From positions 124,001 through 188,000 of the forward strand of contig NZ_BAGE01000018.1 in assembly GCF_000308675.1 (NCBI RefSeq): a stretch of 64,000 nucleotides of DNA, in the 5' to 3' direction. Position numbers and translations under genes: made by a program. Below, in pieces: positions 1-9,600 of this stretch. The notes under the pieces are model-generated. The model was not told the DNA's origin. It did not search any database and saw only the letters and a program-made list of their open reading frames with translations. This DNA comes from Nocardia paucivorans NBRC 100373 (GTDB lineage Bacteria > Actinomycetota > Actinomycetes > Mycobacteriales > Mycobacteriaceae). Within the stretch, counting starts at the first letter, position 1. Each line of letters starts with the position of its first letter.

Positions 1-3000
1 GCCGTACCCGATCACTATCGGGCGCGGGTGGCGGACGCGCTGCTGACGGCCTTGGCCCTCGCGGTCGTCCGCTGGCGTTCCCGGCGTGGTGACGACGAAC
101 GGTCGGTGTTGTTGCGGTTCGAGGGCCACGGTCGGGAACAGGATGCCGTACCGGGCGCCGACCTGTCCCGCACCGTCGGGTGGTTCACTTCGATCGCTCC
201 GGCCCGGCTGGATTTGACCGGCGTGGACATCGATGACGCGTTCGCCGGCGGACCGGCCATTGGCGCGGCCATCAAGGTAGTCAAGGAGCAGCTGCGGTCG
301 GTTCCGCACAATGGATTCGGATACGGCCTGCTCCGATACCTGAACGAGGAGACCGCGGCGCTGCTGCCGCGGGAGGAGCCCGGGGAGATCTCGTTCAACT
401 ACTTCGGCCACATCACCGGAACCGACATCCCGGACGAATTGGCCGGAATCGGTTGGCTGCCCTCGGCCGAATACCGCGCGCTGCCCATCCGTCCCGACCC
501 GCGTCGAGGTGCGCTCGGTGCCGTCGAGGTGGATTCCATAGTCGTCGGTGGCCGGCTGCGGACCAGCATCGGGTACGTGCGCACCTTGATCACCGACGCC
601 GCGGGTGCCGAGCTGGTGCAGTTGTGGCACGATGCGCTCGTCGCCATCGCACGGCATGCGCACGATCCGCGCACACGCGGCGGACACACTCCCTCCGACT
701 TCCCGCTCGTCGCCCTCACACAGCGCGATATCGATGGATGGGAAGCACGGTATCCCACGTTGACCGACGTGTGGCCGGTCTCACCGCTACAGGCCGGAAT
801 GATGTTCCACGCCCTGTTCGACCCCGGCGCGTTGGACGTGTACACGGTGCAGCTGGTGCTGACCCTGGATGGGGCCGTCGACGCCGGTCGGTTGCGGGCG
901 GCCGCGATCGCCGTAGCGGAGCGACACGCGAATCTGCGCACTGCGTTCACGGTGGACGGGACCGGGACCCCGGTTCAGCTCGTCCTCGACGATGTGGAGT
1001 TGCCCTGGCGTGAACTGGATCTGGCCGGGGCGCCCGCAGGGGAACTCGACCGCGTGCTCGACACCGAACGCGCGACGCCGTTCGACCTCACACAACCGCC
1101 GCTCCTGCGGTTCCTGCTGATCCGCCAGGGTACGAAGCGGACCGAACTGGTCGTCACCTACCACCACCTACTGCTCGACGGGTGGTCCATTCCGCTGCTG
1201 CTGCGCGAGATCGTCGCCGGCTATGCCGGTATGGCCGTCGAAACGCCGCGACCCTACCGCCACTATGTGGAATGGCTCGTCGGCCGGGACGAGTCGACCG
1301 CCACGCGGGCGTGGGCGCAGGCACTGGCGGGCGTATCGGACCCGACGCTGTTGGTCGATGATGCCGACGGGCGGGCCCCGACCGTATTGCCCTCGGAGCG
1401 GGAGATCGTGCTGGACGAGACCCGTACCCAAGGGCTTTTCCGGCTCGCGAGCGAGCTCGAGGTCACGGTGAACGTCGTATTGCAGGTTGCGTGGGCGCTA
1501 CTGCTGTCCCGGATGACCGATCGTACGGACGTTGTTTTCGGCACCACCGTATCGGGACGTCCCGATGACCTCGCGGGGGTCGAGTCCATGGTCGGCCTGT
1601 TCATCAATACCGTTCCGGTTCGGGTCCGGCTCGCCCCGGAAGAGACCGTGGGATCGTTGCTGCGTCGGGTACGGCGGGAGCAGTTCGACCTGTCGCCGCA
1701 CCACCATCTGGGCCTTGCGGATATCGCGGCCCATATCGACGTCGGTGAGCGCGGGTTGTTCGACACGCTTCTGGTCGTGGAAACGTATCCGTTCGACAGA
1801 GCGGGACTGCGGGCGCACGCCGCGTCGGGCACAGGTGTGTCGGTCACCGGGCTGCGCTCCCGGGAGGCGACCCACTATCCGTTGACACTGACCGTCCGGT
1901 GGACCGACCGGCTGCACATTCTGACGAGTTGGCGGCCGGACCTGCTCGACGAGCAGTACGTCATCCGGTTGGGTGAGCGTTTGGTGCGGGTGCTGTCGGC
2001 CATCGTGGACGATCCCGACATCGCGGTGGCCGAGATCGATCCACTCGATGCGGTGGAACGGGACCTGGTGTTGGAGCACTGGCAACGATCCGGCGGGCCG
2101 GTATCGGACGCCACCGTCGTAGACCTGTTCCGGGCGCAGGCCGCCGCCCGACCCCACGCCGTCGCCGTGCGGTACGGAACCCGTGCCCTGACCTATGGGG
2201 AACTCGATCGGGCGACCGAGCGGCTTTCGCGCGCACTCGCCGCTCAGGGGATCGGACCCGAATCGCTGGTCGCAGTGGCCGTTTCCCGGTCGGTCGAACT
2301 GATCGTGGGCATACTCGGGATCCTGCGGGCCGGGGCAGGCTACGTTCCGCTCGACCTGGACAATCCGCCGCGGCGCCTCGAATTCGTGCTCACCGAGACG
2401 AAACCGGTCTGCGTGATCACGACGGATGTCGATCGCGCGGCACTGCCCGCCACCGAGCTGCCGTACGTGGTGCTCGACGGCACGGGTGACCTCGCCGGTA
2501 TGACGATGCCGTCCGATATCACCCCGGCGACGCCACATCCGGACAACACCGCCTATGTGCTGTACACCTCCGGTTCCACCGGGCGGCCCAAGGGCGTGTG
2601 TGTGACACACCGCAATATCGCCGCCATGCTCGCCGGCACCCGGGCGGTGTTCGACATCGATCACAGCGATGTGTGGACCATGTTCCACTCCCACGCCTTC
2701 GACTTCTCCGTGTGGGAGATGTGGGGCGCGCTCACCAGTGGCGCCACCCTCGTCATCGTGGACCGCGACCTGACACGGTCGCCGGCGGAATTCGTGGAAC
2801 TGCTTTCCCGGGAACGGGTCACGGTGATGAGCCAGACACCGTCGGCGTTCTACACCCTGCTCGACAGCGATACCGGCGGTGTCACCGACTTCGCTCCACG
2901 CCATATCGTGCTCGGCGGCGAAGCCCTGGATCTACGCCGGTTGCGTGCCTGGTACGACACCCATCCGGAGGCGGACACACAGATCTCCAACCTGTACGGC

Positions 3001-6000
3001 ATCACCGAGGCGACGGTGCACGCGACGCAGCTGGTGGTGGACCGTGCTCGCGCCGGCTCCGCCCGGAGCAGTGTCATCGGACGCGGGCTGCCCGGAACGA
3101 CCGTGCGTGTCCTGGACTCGCGTCTGCGTCCGGCGCCGGTCGGCGCGGCGGGGGAGATCTACCTCGCCGGGGAGCAGATCGCTCGCGGCTACCACGCCCG
3201 AGCGGCGGCCACGGCCGACAGATACGTCGCCGACCCCTTCGGGTCGCCGGGGACCCGTATGTACCGCACCGGCGACCTCGCGCGCTGGAACGCCGAGGGA
3301 CAGCTCGAATACCTCGGGCGTGGTGACGGGCAGGTGAAGATCCGCGGCTATCGGATAGAACCGGCCGAGATCGAGGCCGCCCTGCTCGGATACGACGGAG
3401 TGGCACAGGCGGCCGTGGTGGCCCGCACCTCCGGTCGGCCATCGCCGCGGTTGGTCGCCTATGCGGTGCCCACCTCGGGTGCGGTGCTCGATCCGACGGC
3501 ACTGGAAGCGCATATCGCCCAGCGGGTCCCGACCTATATGCGGCCTGCGGCGGTGGTCGTGCTCGACGCTCTGCCGCTGACCGCCAACGGCAAACTCGAT
3601 CGGGCGGCGTTGCCCGATCCCGTGGTCCGACCGCGCTCCCGGCAGGCGCCGCGCACCCCCGCCGAACAGGCGATGGCCGAAGTGTTCACCGAAGTGCTCG
3701 GGGTCGACGGTGTGGGCGTGGAGGACTCGTTCTTCACCCTCGGTGGCGACAGCATCACCTCCATCCAGCTCGCGTCCCGGGCGCGGGCGCGGGGCCTGCA
3801 TTTCACGCCACGAGATGTGTTCGAGCACCGTACGGTGGCCGGTATCGCGGCCCGAGCGCGGGCGACCGCCGAGGAAGCACGTGGGCCCGAGCTACCGGAG
3901 CTGCCCGGGGGCGGAGTCGGTGAGCTACCACTCACCCCCATCGTCCGTTGGCTGGTCGAGCGCGGGGGTACCTTCCGTCGCTTCCACCAGAGTCTCACCG
4001 TCGAGTTGCCCGCCGGTACCGACCAACACACCCTGGTGCTCGCCATCGGTGCGGTCGTCGACCGGCACGATATGCTGCGCAGCCGCCTGTACCGGGACGA
4101 CACCGGCGAGTGGCGACTGGAAACCGCGCCGCCGGGCACGATCGACCCGGCCGGGATACTGCGACGTCGCGAAATCGACGACGACGCGGATGCCGATACG
4201 TGGCGGATGGCGGTCGAGGCCGAACTCGCCGCAGCGGCGGAGCATCTCGATCCGACGGCCGGGGCCGTGGTGCGGTTCGTCTGGCTGGACCCCCGACGCC
4301 GCAGCGCGCCCGCTCGACTGATCATCTGCGCGCACCATATCGCGGTGGACGGTGTGTCCTGGCGGATCCTGCTTCTCGACCTGTTCACGGCGGTGCACGC
4401 GGTCGCGAATGGTGCTCCGCCGCGCTGGGAGCCGACCGGCACCTCCATGCGCCGGTGGGCACACGCCTTGCTGGATGCGGCACACCACCCGGACCGGGTC
4501 GCCGAACTCGGTCTGTGGCGGCGTATCTGTGCGACACCGGACCCGCTGCTCGGGTCCCGGCCGTTCGATGCCGGTATCGATCTCGCGGCCCGGGTGAAGA
4601 CGGTGGACATCACCGTGGACGAGACGGTCACCGAGTCACTCGTGCGGACCGTCCCCGCCCTGTTCCACGCGGGTGTCGACGAGATCCTGGTATCCGCGCT
4701 GGCCGTCGCGCTGGCGATGTGGCGGGCGCGGCGCGGCGAGAGCACACCGGTGTCGTTGCTGCGGTTGGAGGGCCACGGACGCGAGGAACAGATCGTGCCG
4801 GGCGCGGACCTGTCCCGCACCGTGGGGTGGTGCACATCCGTGTACCCGGTGCGGTTGGACCTCACCGGAATCGACCTCGAGGCGGTAACGGCCGGTGCGG
4901 ATGCGGCCGGGGAAGTGATCAAGACGGTCAAGGAGCAGTTGCGCGCCGTACCCGATCACGGGATCGGCTACGGACTGCTGCGCTACCTGAATCCCGATAC
5001 CGCGGAAAGCCTGCCGGGACCGCTACCCGGGCAGATCGGCTTCAACTACCTCGGGCGGGTCGACGAGCGCGGCGCCGGAATGCTCACGACCCCATCCGCG
5101 GCACCGGATCCGGACCTGCCCGCGGCCGCCGTCATCGATATCAACGCCCTCGTCGCGGGTAGTCGGCTGCGTGCCGGGTTCTCCTATCCGGAAACCCTTC
5201 TCGACCACTCCGATGTGCGTGAACTGGCCGACCTGTGGGTGGAAACCCTCGACGCGATCACCGCCCATGCGCGCACCCCACACGCGGGCGGACACACCCC
5301 CTCGGACTTTCCGCTGGTCCGGGTCGGCCGTGACGACATCGCACGGTGGGAACAAGCCTACGGACGACTCGCCGATGTGTGGCCGCTCGCGCCGCTTCAG
5401 TCCGGTCTGTACTTCCATGCCGTCCTCACCGAGCATGCCGTCCCCACCGAGCCTTCCACGTCCGACGACACCGGTGTCGACGTCTACAACGTGCAGGCCG
5501 TGGTGCGGTTCCGCGGGGTGCTCGAACGCGACCGGTTGCGGCGCGCCGCGCATGAACTGCTGCGGCGGTATCCGAATCTGCGTGCCGCCTTCGTCTCCGA
5601 TGCGATGGGGGCGCCTCGGCAGGTCGTGCCGGAGACGGTCGTCCTGCCGTGGCGCGATGCGCAGGTGAGTTCGGAAAGCGATCTCGCCGCCCTCATCGCT
5701 CGGGAACGTGCCCACCGGTTCGTCCCGGCCGCGCCGCCGCTGGTGCGGTTCGCCCTCGCTCGTCGGTCCGATTCGGAGTTCGTCCTGATCGTGACCTATC
5801 ACCACATCCTGTTGGACGGCTGGTCGGTGCCCCTGGTCACACGGGATCTATTGGCGCTGTACGCGGCCGATGGACCGTTGCCGACGGCCGCGGGGTCGTT
5901 CCGTTCCTACCTGGAATGGGTCCACGACCGCGATACGGCGGTGTCGGTGGCCACCTGGCGGCGGGCCCTGGCGGGCGTGAACAGGCCGACGCTGGTCGCG

Positions 6001-6681
6001 GAACCGAACCGCACTCGCAAAACCACCTACACCACGGCGGAATACCGGTGGACGCTCGACACCGACACCACCGGTGCGCTCGGTGAGGTGGCGGCCGAGC
6101 TCGGGGTCACCGTCAACACGGTGCTGCAGGTCGCCTGGGGGATCCTGTTGGGGCGCAACCTCGGCCGTCGCGACGTGATATTCGGGGCGACCGTCTCGGG
6201 TCGTCCCGCCGCACTGCCCGAGGTCGAAACCATTGTCGGGTTGTGCATCAATACCGTGCCGGTGCGGGTCCGCTTCGACGCGGATACGAGTGTGGCGGCT
6301 CTGCTGCGCTCGGTGCAGAGCGAACAGGCGGAACTGATCGAGCATCACCATCTCGGTCTGACCGAGATCAGTACCGCCGCGGGAATACGGGACGCGTTGT
6401 TCGACACGGCCATTGCCTACGAGTCGTATCCGATCGATACCGAGCGGATCACTGCGGCGGCCGCCGCTGTCGACGGTGCGCTCGACACCCATGTCGAGCT
6501 GCACGACGGGACCCACTATCCCCTGACGCTCACCGTCTATCCGGGTCCGGCGCTGGCGATCCGATTCGGCTACCGGTGTGACGTCTTCGACGAGGCGCGG
6601 GTGGTCGCGATCGGTGAGCAGTTACGCGACCTGCTCACCGCTGTCGCCCGAGATCCGCACATCACCGTCGAGGCGCTGTGA
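1..6681 (+). CDS. Non-ribosomal peptide synthetase, 5' end outside window, (E)-C-A-T-E-C
   Basis: Multimodular NRPS, cytoplasmic. The reading frame is open from base 1, so the true start lies upstream. Numbering residues from base 1 (2226 visible): C-terminal half of an epimerisation domain (about 1-230, with the TVGWFTS motif near 58); condensation domain (about 250-685, HHLLLDG near 388); adenylation domain (about 700-1205, YTSGSTGRPKG near 855); carrier domain (GGDSI, phosphopantetheine Ser about 1251); a complete E domain (about 1300-1760, HHIAVDG at 1445-1451 and an intact EGHGRE motif); and a final C domain (about 1790-2226, HHILLDG near 1934). The pocket residues read D-F-W-S-V-G-L-V-H, close to the known threonine code DFWNVGMVHK, so D-Thr or D-allo-Thr is the inferred product of this module. 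The TGA stop shares one base with the ATG of the next NRPS gene, so the two are surely co-translated. Family and domain order are certain; the substrate is inferred. Confidence 0.96.
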   Translation, partial: AVPDHYRARVADALLTALALAVVRWRSRRGDDERSVLLRFEGHGREQDAVPGADLSRTVGWFTSIAPARLDLTGVDIDDAFAGGPAIGAAIKVVKEQLRSVPHNGFGYGLLRYLNEETAALLPREEPGEISFNYFGHITGTDIPDELAGIGWLPSAEYRALPIRPDPRRGALGAVEVDSIVVGGRLRTSIGYVRTLITDAAGAELVQLWHDALVAIARHAHDPRTRGGHTPSDFPLVALTQRDIDGWEARYPTLTDVWPVSPLQAGMMFHALFDPGALDVYTVQLVLTLDGAVDAGRLRAAAIAVAERHANLRTAFTVDGTGTPVQLVLDDVELPWRELDLAGAPAGELDRVLDTERATPFDLTQPPLLRFLLIRQGTKRTELVVTYHHLLLDGWSIPLLLREIVAGYAGMAVETPRPYRHYVEWLVGRDESTATRAWAQALAGVSDPTLLVDDADGRAPTVLPSEREIVLDETRTQGLFRLASELEVTVNVVLQVAWALLLSRMTDRTDVVFGTTVSGRPDDLAGVESMVGLFINTVPVRVRLAPEETVGSLLRRVRREQFDLSPHHHLGLADIAAHIDVGERGLFDTLLVVETYPFDRAGLRAHAASGTGVSVTGLRSREATHYPLTLTVRWTDRLHILTSWRPDLLDEQYVIRLGERLVRVLSAIVDDPDIAVAEIDPLDAVERDLVLEHWQRSGGPVSDATVVDLFRAQAAARPHAVAVRYGTRALTYGELDRATERLSRALAAQGIGPESLVAVAVSRSVELIVGILGILRAGAGYVPLDLDNPPRRLEFVLTETKPVCVITTDVDRAALPATELPYVVLDGTGDLAGMTMPSDITPATPHPDNTAYVLYTSGSTGRPKGVCVTHRNIAAMLAGTRAVFDIDHSDVWTMFHSHAFDFSVWEMWGALTSGATLVIVDRDLTRSPAEFVELLSRERVTVMSQTPSAFYTLLDSDTGGVTDFAPRHIVLGGEALDLRRLRAWYDTHPEADTQISNLYGITEATVHATQLVVDRARAGSARSSVIGRGLPGTTVRVLDSRLRPAPVGAAGEIYLAGEQIARGYHARAAATADRYVADPFGSPGTRMYRTGDLARWNAEGQLEYLGRGDGQVKIRGYRIEPAEIEAALLGYDGVAQAAVVARTSGRPSPRLVAYAVPTSGAVLDPTALEAHIAQRVPTYMRPAAVVVLDALPLTANGKLDRAALPDPVVRPRSRQAPRTPAEQAMAEVFTEVLGVDGVGVEDSFFTLGGDSITSIQLASRARARGLHFTPRDVFEHRTVAGIAARARATAEEARGPELPELPGGGVGELPLTPIVRWLVERGGTFRRFHQSLTVELPAGTDQHTLVLAIGAVVDRHDMLRSRLYRDDTGEWRLETAPPGTIDPAGILRRREIDDDADADTWRMAVEAELAAAAEHLDPTAGAVVRFVWLDPRRRSAPARLIICAHHIAVDGVSWRILLLDLFTAVHAVANGAPPRWEPTGTSMRRWAHALLDAAHHPDRVAELGLWRRICATPDPLLGSRPFDAGIDLAARVKTVDITVDETVTESLVRTVPALFHAGVDEILVSALAVALAMWRARRGESTPVSLLRLEGHGREEQIVPGADLSRTVGWCTSVYPVRLDLTGIDLEAVTAGADAAGEVIKTVKEQLRAVPDHGIGYGLLRYLNPDTAESLPGPLPGQIGFNYLGRVDERGAGMLTTPSAAPDPDLPAAAVIDINALVAGSRLRAGFSYPETLLDHSDVRELADLWVETLDAITAHARTPHAGGHTPSDFPLVRVGRDDIARWEQAYGRLADVWPLAPLQSGLYFHAVLTEHAVPTEPSTSDDTGVDVYNVQAVVRFRGVLERDRLRRAAHELLRRYPNLRAAFVSDAMGAPRQVVPETVVLPWRDAQVSSESDLAALIARERAHRFVPAAPPLVRFALARRSDSEFVLIVTYHHILLDGWSVPLVTRDLLALYAADGPLPTAAGSFRSYLEWVHDRDTAVSVATWRRALAGVNRPTLVAEPNRTRKTTYTTAEYRWTLDTDTTGALGEVAAELGVTVNTVLQVAWGILLGRNLGRRDVIFGATVSGRPAALPEVETIVGLCINTVPVRVRFDADTSVAALLRSVQSEQAELIEHHHLGLTEISTAAGIRDALFDTAIAYESYPIDTERITAAAAAVDGALDTHVELHDGTHYPLTLTVYPGPALAIRFGYRCDVFDEARVVAIGEQLRDLLTAVARDPHITVEAL

Positions 6682-9600
6682 TGGGAACCGGTGGGGTGTG
6701 GCCGAAATGGCCCCTGACCGCCGCCCAGCAGGAGATCCGGCTGGCACACGAACTCGATGAAACCGGCGTGCGTTCCATAGTCGGCGGCTACGTACACATC
6801 CACGGGCGGATCGATGCCGACCTGTTCGAACGGGCGGTCCGGATCGTCGTCGCGGGCAGCGAAACCCTGCGGGTGCGTATCGACGGAAACACGCAGATCG
6901 TCGAGGAATTGCCCGATTGGCCGCTGGAGCGCGACCGGTTCCGTACGGTCGCCGAAGCGGAGCGGTGGTTGTACGCCGAACTGCACAATCCGTTCGATCT
7001 CGGTACCGCGCCGCTGTTCGAACAGCGGCTGCTGGATGTGGGTGAGGCCGGATATCTGTGGTTCGTGAAAGCGCACCATATCGTGCTGGACGGGGCGTCC
7101 TTCATCGCGTTGTTGCGGCGTGTGGCGGGGGTTTACACCGAGTTGAGCGCCGGCCGTGAGGTCGTCTCCGAGGTATTCGATCGAGTGGAGACCCTGGTCG
7201 CCCAGGACAACCACTATCGCGAATCCGAGCGGTTCGCCGCCGATCGGAAATTCTGGTCGGACCGGCTGGCGGATATGCCGGAGGCGCCGATGTTCGCCGA
7301 GGGGCCCGGTCGGTCGGACCCCACCGCCTACCTCCGGCATACCGGTGATCTCGCGGCGAGCGATTGGCGGGATCTACGCGAGCTCGGTGAGCGGTGGGAG
7401 GTCGGATGGCCCGCCCTGGTGTTGTCGGCGGCGGCGATACTCCTGCACGCCGACACCGGGGCACGCACGGTCGCGCTGGGTCTCGCGGTTCCGGCGAAGC
7501 GGTCGCGCACCGCACTCGGTATGACGGCCAATGTGGTGCCGCTGCGTCTGGACGTCGATCCCGCCGATACGGTGGCCGCGCTGGCGCGGGCGGCGCGGGC
7601 GGAATCGTTGAGCGCGCTGCGCCACCAGCGATACCGATTGGCCGATATGCTCGCCGATGTCCACGCGGCCGGCGGTGAGCGCCGCATCGTGGGACCGGTG
7701 GTGAATATCCTGCCCCGACAACAGGATGTGCTGTTCGGCCCGTATCCGGCGACCTTGCACGATATGTCGGCCGGACGTACCGAGGATTTCACGATCAGCG
7801 TGTACGAGGGCCTGCCACGACTGCGCGTGGCCATCGACAGCACCACCGCGCGGTTTCGGAAACCCGATCTCGCGGCTCAGCACAAGCGGTTCCTCTCGGC
7901 ATTGCGGGCGCTGGCGCGGGCATCCGAAGAACCGGCAGAACCGACCATCGGCCGGTTGCGGTTCGATATCGCGGCCGGAGCGGACACACCACCCGGTTCG
8001 ACGGCGCTCCCACACGGCCCGAACGCGCCGCGCCGCACCGTCGTTGTCCGTCCGCACGACCCGATGGCCGCTCCCGACGACGTCGAGGCGCGGCGCACGC
8101 TCGTTTCCTGGTTCGCGCACAGCGTCCGGACGCACGGCCGTAACCCGGCCCTCACCTGTGGCGCCGAGACATTGACCTATGCCGAACTCGACGAGCGGTC
8201 CGACCTGTTGGCCCGGCGGATCGCCGCCGCCGGGGTCGGGCCGGGCGCGTTCGTCGCCATCGCGCTTCCGCGCTCGGCAGAGCTGGTCGTGGGCATTGTG
8301 GCGGTCCTGAAAACCGGGGCGGCCTATGTTCCCGTCGATCCCGCCAATCCCGTCGAACGGATCCGGATGATCCTCGACGACTGCGCACCGGCCCTCGTCG
8401 TCACCACCTCGGAGATGGTCCTTCCGACCGTGGTTGCGCCGATCCTGGCCGTCGACGAGCCGGGCGCCGACATTCCGGCCGAGCCGGTGCGGCTCCCGCG
8501 CCCGGCAGATCCCGCCTACGTGATCTACACCTCCGGATCCACCGGGAAACCCAAGGGTGTTCTCGTCACCCACGCCAATGTGGTGCGGTTGTTCACCCGA
8601 ACCGAGGAATGGTTCGGATTCGGTTCCACCGATGTATGGACTCTGTTCCATTCCGTGGCGTTCGACTTCTCGGTGTGGGAGATCTGGGGTGCGCTGCTGT
8701 ACGGCGGCCGACTGGTGGTCGTCGACACCGACACCGCCCGCTCGCCCGCCGATTTCCGGCACCTGCTCGCCGCCGAGAGCGTGACCGTGCTCAACCAGAC
8801 ACCGTCGGCCTTCGGCATGTTGGTCGACGCCGATGCATCCCGGCCCGCGTCCGAACTCGCGGTGCGCTGGGTGATCCTCGGCGGTGAGGCGATCGAACCG
8901 CATCGGGTGACCGCGTGGTACGAACGCCACCCGGACCGGCCGGTGGTCGATATGTACGGCGCCACCGAGACAACGGTGTTCACCACCGGGTACGTGATCG
9001 ACGCGCGGACACCCGCCGACATCATCGGCCGGCCCATCCCCGACCTGAAGGTGTATCTGCTGGACGCCGCTCTGCGTCCGGTGCCGGACGGGGTACCCGG
9101 TGAGCTCTATATCGCGGGGCCGGGGGTGGCCGGCGCCTATCTGCGTCGGCGAGGGCTCACCGCCGCCCGGTTCGTGGCCGATCCCGTCGGTCCGCCGGGG
9201 GCGCTCATGTACCGCAGCGGTGATATCGCCCGCCGGGTCGACGGCATGCTGGAGTATCTGGGCCGGGTCGATCGACAGGTGAAGATCCGCGGGTTTCGTA
9301 TCGAACGCGGCGAGGTGGAGGCCGCCCTGCACGCGCTGCCCGAGGTATCCGCGGCCGCCGTCCTGGTCGACGACACACCCCGGCTCATCGCCTACGTGGT
9401 GTCCGAGCTGGACACCGAGGTCATCCGCGATCGGATCGCGGCGACGCTACCGGCCCACGCGCTCCCCTCGGCCGTTGTCGCCGTCCCGGAGCTGCCGTTG
9501 ACCGGCAATGGCAAACTCGACGAGCGCCGTCTGCTCGCCATTCGACCGAGTAGGTCCGGCGATGCGATCGACCGACCCCGCACCGACCTACAGAAGCGCC

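Noticed and set aside
28..30. GTG at base 28 as the start of the first NRPS
   Set aside because: The frame is open to base 1 and the preceding residues already belong to an E domain, so the gene begins outside the window.
1498..2904. Minus-strand open frame opposite the first NRPS
   Set aside because: It lies entirely opposite C and A domain coding sequence with intact motifs.
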